From positions 111,697 to 142,740 of the forward strand of contig DJIF01000130.1 of assembly GCA_002433485.1 (NCBI GenBank): a stretch of DNA of 31,044 nt, in the 5' to 3' direction. The stretch comes from Deltaproteobacteria bacterium UBA6601 (lineage in GTDB: Bacteria > Myxococcota_A > UBA796 > UBA9615). Both the position numbers and the translations under genes were made by a program. Each line of letters opens with the position of its first letter. Position 1 is the stretch's first letter. Of the stretch, positions 25,218 through 31,044 are shown one piece after another. The notes under the pieces were generated by a model, which worked only from the letters and a program-made list of their open reading frames with translations, searched no databases and was not told where the DNA came from.

Positions 25218-25535
25218 GTGAACCTTACTGAAGAGCAACGCAAGGAACTGGAGAGCCTCTCTTATTTCAAAGACATAAGGGAGCGGCGAGCATGGGTTGC
25301 TCGCATGACAGTGCTGGTTGCTGTGCTTGGGCTGTTGGTGCTGAACATCTTCTTGATGTACCTCTCCTCAAATGCAGTCATTCTCAACATTGACCTGTCG
25401 CGGCTTGAGCAGAGCGACCAGTTCGATCTGGTGGAGAAACGACTGGAGATCCTGAATCGTGATCTGGCCCAGCTGGAAGCGAGCTGCGCAACGGAAGGGC
25501 AGCCAGACAGCACTCGTCCGGCCCCAGCCCCCTGA
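25218..25535 (+). CDS. Small single-pass membrane protein with coiled coil
   Basis: The start is the GTG at 25218, with an excellent AGGGAGGA ribosome site (25205-25212). Residues 1-25 are charged and helical, about 30-50 form one hydrophobic helix (VLVAVLGLLVLNIFLMYL), and about 60-90 form a heptad-like helix (RLEQSDQFDLVEKRLEILNRDLAQLEA). A Pro/Ala tail ends the 105-residue protein. It precedes moaA by 28 bp on the same strand and diverges from the LysM gene. I recognise no family. It may be an envelope protein co-transcribed with moaA, with no functional link implied. Confidence 0.7.
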   Translation: MNLTEEQRKELESLSYFKDIRERRAWVARMTVLVAVLGLLVLNIFLMYLSSNAVILNIDLSRLEQSDQFDLVEKRLEILNRDLAQLEASCATEGQPDSTRPAPAP

Positions 25536-25563
25536 GCATTGGGCCGATGAAACAAAGGTCTTG

Positions 25564-26574
25564 ATGTCGGACCTCAAGGACAAACGATGGCGCCCTCTTA
25601 GAGATCTGCGCATTTCGGTTACAGACCGCTGTAATCATCGCTGTCGCTACTGTATGCCGCGGGAGCACTTCGGGCCGGGCCACACCTACCTTGATCGCTC
25701 CGATTTACTTGATTTCGAAGAACTAACGCGCCTGGCCAGCATCTTCACCGAACTGGGCGTAAGGAAGATTCGGCTGACCGGCGGGGAGCCGCTGTTACGC
25801 CGGGGGCTACCACTGCTGGTAGAGCAGCTAAAGGTCACCACAGGCATCCAAATTGCCATGACAACCAACGGATCACTGCTCGCAGCCCATGCCGAGTCAT
25901 TAAAGGCAGCGGGTCTCGATCGAGTAACCGTGAGCCTGGACTCTCTGCATGATGCGAGCTTTCAGGCCATTAATGACGTCGACTTTGGAGTCGACCGTGT
26001 TCTGCAAGGAATCGATGCCGCACTTCGTGCCGACCTGCGGCCAGTAAAGATCAATGCGGTGATCAAGCGGGGAGTCAATGACAGCCAACTAGTCGAGCTC
26101 GCAAGCTATGCGCGAGAGCGAGGAATAACCTTGCGGCTGATTGAGTTCATGGACGTGGGTGGGACCAATCGGTGGAATCGCCAGGAGGTGGTTGGAGCGA
26201 GCGAGATGTTGGCGACCATTGGCGCCGCCTTCCCGTTACGAGAAGCGCCGCCTCAAGCGGTTGGCGAAGTGGCGCGCCGCTACGCCTACTTAGACGGGAG
26301 CGGCGAGCTTGGCATCATCGCATCGGTGAGCGCGCCGTTTTGTGGTAGCTGCAGCCGGGCCCGTATCTCGGCAGACGGAAAACTATTTACCTGCCTGTTT
26401 GCCTCAAGCGGCCTTGATCTGCGCAGACCGCTTCGAGAGGGGGCCAGCAACAGCGACCTGAGAGCTCTTATCTCAGCGACATGGAGCCGACGGGACGACC
26501 GCTATTCAGAGTTGCGGCGGCGACGCAAAACGCTCGCAGCCGAGCCGGTGGAGATGTCTTATATCGGCGGCTGA
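25564..26574 (+). CDS. moaA: GTP 3',8-cyclase, molybdenum cofactor biosynthesis
   Basis: This radical-SAM enzyme converts GTP to 3',8-cyclo-7,8-dihydro-GTP, the first step towards molybdopterin. Cys23, Cys27 and Cys30 (CNHRCRYC) bind the SAM cluster. LTGGEPLLRRGLP follows at the usual place. The second cluster is CGSCSR with a later Cys in LFTCLF, and the chain ends in the conserved Gly-Gly (YIGG). I chose the ATG at 25564 because AAAGG lies about 8 nt upstream and the family begins just before the DLRISVTDRC segment; the frame is open further upstream. At 336 residues it is a typical length. No other cofactor genes are in the window. It ends 4 bp from the convergent permease gene. Confidence 0.95.
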   Translation: MSDLKDKRWRPLRDLRISVTDRCNHRCRYCMPREHFGPGHTYLDRSDLLDFEELTRLASIFTELGVRKIRLTGGEPLLRRGLPLLVEQLKVTTGIQIAMTTNGSLLAAHAESLKAAGLDRVTVSLDSLHDASFQAINDVDFGVDRVLQGIDAALRADLRPVKINAVIKRGVNDSQLVELASYARERGITLRLIEFMDVGGTNRWNRQEVVGASEMLATIGAAFPLREAPPQAVGEVARRYAYLDGSGELGIIASVSAPFCGSCSRARISADGKLFTCLFASSGLDLRRPLREGASNSDLRALISATWSRRDDRYSELRRRRKTLAAEPVEMSYIGG

Positions 26575-26578
26575 ATGG

Positions 26579-27322
26579 CTAGAACAGCTGCAAGTCCACA
26601 AGTCCCCGGCGGAGAAACACCAATCCCAACACGGACAGTGCCGCAAGCACCAGATTACGAAAAACGGCCTGATTGATGCCCCGCGAAAGACGCAAGCCCA
26701 ACATAGACCCTAGTGCGAGGACTGGAGCCAGTGCCACATCAAGAATTGCCAGGTGCTGGTTCATCAAACCGCTCTGCACATAGAGCACCATCTGCAAGAT
26801 GCAGCAGATTAGGAAGAAAGACTGCAGGGTGGCTCGCATCTCGTCCTTGTTCCACGGCTTGCAGCTGGCGTAGATGACCAGCGGGGGGCCCGCAGTGCTG
26901 AGGCTGGCACCCAGAGCTCCTGACCATAAGCCGGCAAAGGCGGCCCACCAGGGACCCGGGTCACTCACCCCGGTGGCCCGCTGCCGAAATGCCTGAGTCA
27001 CATAAAGACCAATAACCATGGCGAGGGTAATCAGAAGGTAGCCTTCACGAACCTTCTGCAGCAGCGAGACTCCAAGGGGAACGCCACAAAGCCCACCAAG
27101 CAACAGCGCCTTGAGGGGTGCGCGCAGCACATGAGCACGCAACTGATAGACAAGATAGGCATTGAGCAAGATCGCGAAGCCGGTCACCAGCGGGACGGCT
27201 TCCTGCATCGGAAACAAAAACAAGCTCAGGGACATGGTGATCATGCCAAAACCAAAGCCCATCACACCCTGCACGAAGGAGGAGACGCTAAGGACAAGTG
27301 CAAGTAAAAGGTAAGTCTGCAT
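26579..27322 (-). CDS. TauE/SafE-family membrane permease
   Basis: The product has 247 residues from the ATG at 27322, where the first helix starts at once (MQTYLLLALVLSVSSFVQG). The longer in-frame reading adds 29 polar residues and is unlikely. Eight or so hydrophobic helices, the SFVQGVMGFGFGM motif in the first repeat and a similar GALGASLSTAGPPLVIYA motif in the second are typical of TauE/SafE exporters. These are thought to move sulfite, sulfoacetate or other organosulfur anions. The substrate cannot be read from sequence. The gene is convergent with moaA and divergent from the Nudix gene. Confidence 0.85.
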   Translation of the reverse strand: MQTYLLLALVLSVSSFVQGVMGFGFGMITMSLSLFLFPMQEAVPLVTGFAILLNAYLVYQLRAHVLRAPLKALLLGGLCGVPLGVSLLQKVREGYLLITLAMVIGLYVTQAFRQRATGVSDPGPWWAAFAGLWSGALGASLSTAGPPLVIYASCKPWNKDEMRATLQSFFLICCILQMVLYVQSGLMNQHLAILDVALAPVLALGSMLGLRLSRGINQAVFRNLVLAALSVLGLVFLRRGLVDLQLF

Positions 27323-27466
27323 CTTAAGAAATCTCGTTGAACGCGCACCATAACGCGATTCGACTGACTCGTACCTGAGCCAGCTAGCTGTTGCGGCGGA
27401 CACCTGCACAACAACGCTCTACTGTTAGTTGGCGAGTATGTGTAGGTGGGGTAAACCAATCGGATC

Positions 27467-28138
27467 ATGGACCGCCCGCACCCAGAGGAGCTGAGACTCG
27501 CACTAAAGAGTCATAAGCGGAGCTATTTTGGCCCCCTCGAAGGGAGGACCAATCACCTTCCGGCAGCGGTCCTAGTGCCGCTTGCATGGGAACCAGAACT
27601 TTGCGCCTACATCACCTTAAGAAGTGACGACCTTAAGCTGCACCCTGGCGATCCTTGTTTCCCCGGGGGCAGACCGGATCCGGCCGATCATAGTCTCCTC
27701 CAGACAGCCCTTAGAGAAGCCAACGAAGAGCTCGGCATCTGCGATGCCGATGTACTTGGACCGCTGTCCTGTGTGCCCCTGTTTTTCTCAGACCACCGAA
27801 TCGAGCCCTATGTGGCACGAGTGGATTCCGGCACCATGAAGGCCAATCCAGGCGAGGTAAAAGGAGTCCTCCGCACTCCACTGCTGGAACTTGCTTGCGC
27901 CGAGTCGATCCACGGTATTCCCTGGGTGCATAGAGGACAAAAGCTTCTCTCTCCAGTCTTCCCGCTGGGAGAGCACCTGGTTCATGGTGCTACGGCCCAC
28001 GTGCTGTGGGAGTTGATCGAGATAGTCGCCCAATGCCTGCAACGCACGCCGCCGCCACTGCAGGCTGGGCAGTATGCGTGGACCGACCTCTTTGTTGACT
28101 TCCGCGCGCCCTGGGTTCCGGGTCAAAATTGCGGCTGA
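27467..28138 (+). CDS. Nudix hydrolase, CoA pyrophosphatase type
   Basis: The product has 223 residues from the ATG at 27467. The Nudix box is FPGGRPDPADH followed by LLQTALREANEELGI, in which the metal-binding REANEE core is intact. The preceding stretch (ITLRSDDLKLHPGDPCFPGG) and the spacing of the box match the NudL/YeaB-type CoA pyrophosphatases, which cleave CoA to 4'-phosphopantetheine and 3',5'-ADP. This family lacks the standard first Glu of the box, as here. The substrate is therefore inferred from the subfamily. It is divergent from the permease and convergent with the VCBS lipoprotein gene. Confidence 0.88.
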   Translation: MDRPHPEELRLALKSHKRSYFGPLEGRTNHLPAAVLVPLAWEPELCAYITLRSDDLKLHPGDPCFPGGRPDPADHSLLQTALREANEELGICDADVLGPLSCVPLFFSDHRIEPYVARVDSGTMKANPGEVKGVLRTPLLELACAESIHGIPWVHRGQKLLSPVFPLGEHLVHGATAHVLWELIEIVAQCLQRTPPPLQAGQYAWTDLFVDFRAPWVPGQNCG

Positions 28139-28142
28139 TAGC

Positions 28143-28166
28143 GCCGTGAGTTTTATTACTCACGGC
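28143..28166. terminator. Hairpin between convergent genes
   Basis: GCCGTGAG (28143-28150), loop TTTTATTA, and CTCACGGC (28159-28166) form a perfect 8-bp stem. It lies 4 bp past the Nudix stop and overlaps the stop of the opposing VCBS gene, so it probably ends transcription from both sides. No T-tract follows the stem, so efficiency is uncertain. Confidence 0.55.
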
Positions 28167-30103
28167 AGCAATTCAAGCACCTCAGGGGCTTCGCCTTGGC
28201 GGATAAGATAGCGATGGTTGGATGTTAATTGATGGAGTTCCTCAGTACCTTCAGGATCAGGCCATCTGATGCGCAATTCCACTTCGTCCTGGACTCCAAG
28301 ACCAAAGTGGAGAATTTTGTCCTCCTGGGTCGCCTGATGACCATGACCACCATCCACAACACGGACCATTGAGCGGCCGCACACGCCGATCTCCGCCCTG
28401 GCGCCGATGGCAGACGAATTGCTGTCGCTGCTGCCCTGAAGGCGAACCTGCAACCAGCGATTCGAGCTGCCGAGTTGATTCTCAAACAAACGGATCTGGG
28501 TGGTCTCATAACAATCGGGGCTCGCCGCCCCACAGCGCATTCGGGAGTGACCTGCGACCAGATCAAGGTCACCGTCGCGGTCGACATCCACCGCAACCAC
28601 GCCTGCGCTGCGATGGTGATCTATGCCGAGTTCAACAGGAACCTGGCGGAAGCGGCGAGCTTCGACCTGCTCGAACAGCAAACCGCGGTTTTCGGGATAG
28701 TCAGAGGCCGAGATGTAGAGGTCCTGCCAGCCGTCGTTATCAAAGTCGAAGATGGCATTGTTCATGTCACCGTGATCCCAGCCGGTCCGGTCCAGATCTC
28801 TCGCCAGGCCCGTGGCAACATTTCCAGGGCGCTGAAAGGAAAGTTCCGTCCCGCCCTCATTGAACAACAATTCTGCCGGATCAGAGCTAGCTCCTACATC
28901 CCAATGCACGATCTCACCGGTGAGGAGGTCGAGTAAGCCGTCGTTATCCACATCGGCACAGGTGGTGGTCGCACTATTGCCGCCTAGACGCCAGGGTTGA
29001 CGGTCCTGAGCATGATTCCAACGGTAGCTCGGGCCGAAGGCCGCGCTCAGCAACCCACAATCGACATCAGCGCCGGGCAACGGGGCCAGCTCACAGTCCT
29101 CAGCCTCAGGATGGTCCATGCAGTAGCACTGGGCATTCAGGTTAGTGGTCCAGTCATCCCGCAAATCAAAGGCGTAGCCCGACTCAAGGGAACGATTACG
29201 GTAGGCAAGCCCAGCACTGCCCACCTCGCCCTGCCAGAGATGATTGGGCACCCGTCCGTAAGAAGCCGCAAGTAGCTCGGGAGTGCCATTTGCATCCAGG
29301 TCGCAAGCCGTTGCGCCCCAGCCCCAGCTATGGGCTCTTGCCTCATTCAGCGCATCGATATTGTTCCAGCGCTGGGTGCTCAGCCCGAGTTGGTCAGTTG
29401 CATCCAAAAAGCTGCCGTCCCCCTGGCCAAGATAGAGCCGATCCTGCAGAGGGGATGTGTCTGCACCACGCTTATTGTTACTCATCCACAGATCAAGGAT
29501 CCCATCTCGATCCACATCCACAAGGGCCAGTCCGGTGGGCACGGTCGGGTGGTCAGGATGCCTCAGGTCACTGATCAAGGGACCATGCACGAAGCCCCCT
29601 GCCCCATCGCCAAGCATCGCCTCGACGGAATAGTCATCAAGGTTCTGGGGGTCAGGCAGGCCCTTACCGACCAGAACATCTACGTGGCCGTCGCCATCAA
29701 GGTCGCCGCTGACCATCAACTCGCCCGACAATTGGCCGATACCAGCTTCAAGATCACGACTGTTCAGCAGGCCGGACTGCTCTGTGAGATCCACAAACCG
29801 ACCCTGGCCGGTGTTTCGAAGCAACCACCGGCTCCTCTCGCCGGTACCGAAAAGATCAGGCCCTGCGCCGGCTCTGACCAACAAATCACTCCAACCATCC
29901 CCATCCACATCGACCACGCTCAGGCGAAGCCCTCGGGCCCCAATTTCAGTGAGGCCCCAGGCCTCGCTCGCCTCAACAAAGGCGGGCTCGGCCCGGGACC
30001 AGACCTGCGGGGCAAACCCGCAGTCAGCCTGTGATTGCGGTCCTATCGGCGTGCAGCCCAGCGCTGTCAGCAACCAGGCCATAACGAGAGCTACCCGAAA
30101 CAT
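28160..30103 (-). CDS. VCBS/FG-GAP repeat lipoprotein with UnbV (ASPIC) domain
   Basis: This 647-residue protein has a lipoprotein signal ending LLTALGC (Cys17). The body has repeated DxDxDG calcium-loop units inside FG-GAP/VCBS blades (VVDVDGDGWSDLLV, SGDLDGDGHVDVLVG, ADVDNDGLLDLLTG, AVDVDRDGDLDLVAG), suggesting a beta-propeller. The end (about 550-640) matches the ASPIC/UnbV domain: NRWLQVRLQGSSDSNSSAIG, then RVVDGGHGHQATQED and LHFGLG. It is probably on the outer membrane or cell surface. The role is unknown; adhesion or polymer binding are guesses from the fold. It is divergent from the alpha/beta hydrolase gene. Confidence 0.9.
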   Translation of the reverse strand: MFRVALVMAWLLTALGCTPIGPQSQADCGFAPQVWSRAEPAFVEASEAWGLTEIGARGLRLSVVDVDGDGWSDLLVRAGAGPDLFGTGERSRWLLRNTGQGRFVDLTEQSGLLNSRDLEAGIGQLSGELMVSGDLDGDGHVDVLVGKGLPDPQNLDDYSVEAMLGDGAGGFVHGPLISDLRHPDHPTVPTGLALVDVDRDGILDLWMSNNKRGADTSPLQDRLYLGQGDGSFLDATDQLGLSTQRWNNIDALNEARAHSWGWGATACDLDANGTPELLAASYGRVPNHLWQGEVGSAGLAYRNRSLESGYAFDLRDDWTTNLNAQCYCMDHPEAEDCELAPLPGADVDCGLLSAAFGPSYRWNHAQDRQPWRLGGNSATTTCADVDNDGLLDLLTGEIVHWDVGASSDPAELLFNEGGTELSFQRPGNVATGLARDLDRTGWDHGDMNNAIFDFDNDGWQDLYISASDYPENRGLLFEQVEARRFRQVPVELGIDHHRSAGVVAVDVDRDGDLDLVAGHSRMRCGAASPDCYETTQIRLFENQLGSSNRWLQVRLQGSSDSNSSAIGARAEIGVCGRSMVRVVDGGHGHQATQEDKILHFGLGVQDEVELRIRWPDPEGTEELHQLTSNHRYLIRQGEAPEVLELLP

Positions 30104-30202
30104 CTGTCAACCATAACCAGCGCCACGACCAATGCACAGATTGCCGTTCAGGTCTGCTACCTTCAGCGTTGCTGACGAGCAAATCTGGCGCTGGAGGGAG
30201 CC

Positions 30203-31044
30203 ATGCCGAAATTCACTGTTGATGGCATACAGCTGCATTATGAAGACCGGGGCGAAGGTCCCGTCCTGCTCCTCATCCATGGCCTGGGCTCCAGCAGTAT
30301 GGATTGGGAAAACCAGTATCCACACTTCGAATCGAAGTTGCGGATGATTGCGCCCGATCTGCGAGGCTTTGGCCGCAGCGACAAGCCTGCAGGCCCCTAT
30401 ACGGTTATGCGTCAGGCTGCAGACATAGTGGCACTACTCGATCATCTCAGCATCGACCGCGTGGCAGTGCTGGGATTCTCAATGGGCGGAGCGGTTGCTT
30501 TTCAACTAGCGGCGAAACATGCCGATCGAGTCGATCGACTGATCATCGTTAACAGTTCACCGTCCTTCGTCACCGACACCTGGAAGAAGCGACTTGAAGT
30601 GGTGATCCGCAAGGGGGTCATCCACCTGCTAGGGGTGGAGAAGTTGGCCATCCTTATCGCCAAGCGGCTTTTTCCGGATCCTGATCAAGCATCGCTCAGG
30701 TCCATCACCGTCGAGCGCTACGGAAAAAACCAGAAGCAGGCCTACATCCATGCAATCGACGGAATTGTCGGTTGGGAGTTGAGCGAAGAGGAATTAAGGG
30801 GACTAAGCATGCCGGTCCTGGTTATCGCGGCAGCCAGTGACTACACGCCGATCGCAGAGAAGAAACGATACTGCTCCTTGCTGTCCAACGCGGAACTGGT
30901 GGTGGTGGAAAACAGCCGCCACGCGACACCCATTGATCAGACCCAGATCTTCAACGGTCTCGTAGATGAATTCCTTCAGCCCATCACCGGTGGTCGGCAG
31001 GGATCAGCCGGTGCTGGCGTAGAGTCATCATCGTCACCGTCAGC
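30203..31044 (+). CDS. Alpha/beta hydrolase, truncated by the window edge
   Basis: The ATG at 30203 follows a strong GGAGGGAG ribosome site (30192-30199). About 280 residues are in view and the frame is open at 31044. The fold is clear: HGLGSS (oxyanion loop), PDLRGFGRSDKP, nucleophile elbow GFSMGG (Ser93), acid Asp213 (AASDYTP) and His240 (NSRHATP). The catalytic core is thus complete, and what remains off the edge is a Gly/Ser-rich tail. Substrates in this superfamily vary widely (esters, lactones, haloalkanes), so no reaction is assigned. The family is firm. Confidence 0.9.
   Translation, partial: MPKFTVDGIQLHYEDRGEGPVLLLIHGLGSSSMDWENQYPHFESKLRMIAPDLRGFGRSDKPAGPYTVMRQAADIVALLDHLSIDRVAVLGFSMGGAVAFQLAAKHADRVDRLIIVNSSPSFVTDTWKKRLEVVIRKGVIHLLGVEKLAILIAKRLFPDPDQASLRSITVERYGKNQKQAYIHAIDGIVGWELSEEELRGLSMPVLVIAAASDYTPIAEKKRYCSLLSNAELVVVENSRHATPIDQTQIFNGLVDEFLQPITGGRQGSAGAGVESSSSPS

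Overview
The window reads as one contiguous stretch of a moderately GC-rich Gram-negative chromosome. Genes are dense, every gap is under 150 bp, and there are no rRNA genes, CRISPR arrays or transposases. Several features suggest a Myxococcota or deltaproteobacterial-type, probably uncultivated organism: 21 MopE-like acidic Cys/Asp repeats, a tail resembling MYXO-CTERM, HYDIN/ASH-like lipoprotein domains and a VCBS/UnbV lipoprotein. This placement is inference. A bona fide MutH is unusual for such a lineage and should temper it.

Region 1 (1-5.7 kb). A leftward cluster carries an outer-membrane-type protein, a zinc-finger/membrane/pseudopilin-like protein, alanine racemase (alr) and the start of a Lys-rich protein. 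A tRNA-Thr(CGU) with its own promoter follows. Next is a small zinc-ribbon membrane protein, bracketed by the tRNA 3' end and a 13/14 copy of that end. Then comes leftward ampG. Alr and AmpG both touch peptidoglycan metabolism.

Region 2 (5.8-11.6 kb). Rightward genes: mutM (base-excision repair), then an SbcD/Mre11-like nuclease and a YhaN-like SMC ATPase that overlap by 4 bp (GTGA). The ATPase has a membrane hairpin in its coiled coil and a C-terminal extension of about 255 residues that I cannot assign.

Region 3 (11.7-16.6 kb). Three genes joined by ATGA overlaps: a membrane diguanylate cyclase, a PhnD-type substrate-binding lipoprotein and an exported M1 metallopeptidase. The arrangement suggests ligand sensing in the periplasm linked to c-di-GMP and peptide turnover.

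Region 4 (16.6-25.1 kb, leftward). A 1457-residue surface protein looks like two secreted proteins fused in frame. It is followed by mutH, a two-PDZ HtrA protease, and a LysM protein carrying a FliO-like domain. The htrA gene contains AT-rich islands with perfect inverted repeats.

Region 5 (25.2-31 kb). A small coiled-coil membrane protein and moaA (rightward), a TauE/SafE permease (leftward), a CoA-pyrophosphatase-type Nudix hydrolase (rightward), a VCBS/UnbV lipoprotein (leftward), and an alpha/beta hydrolase that runs off the right edge.
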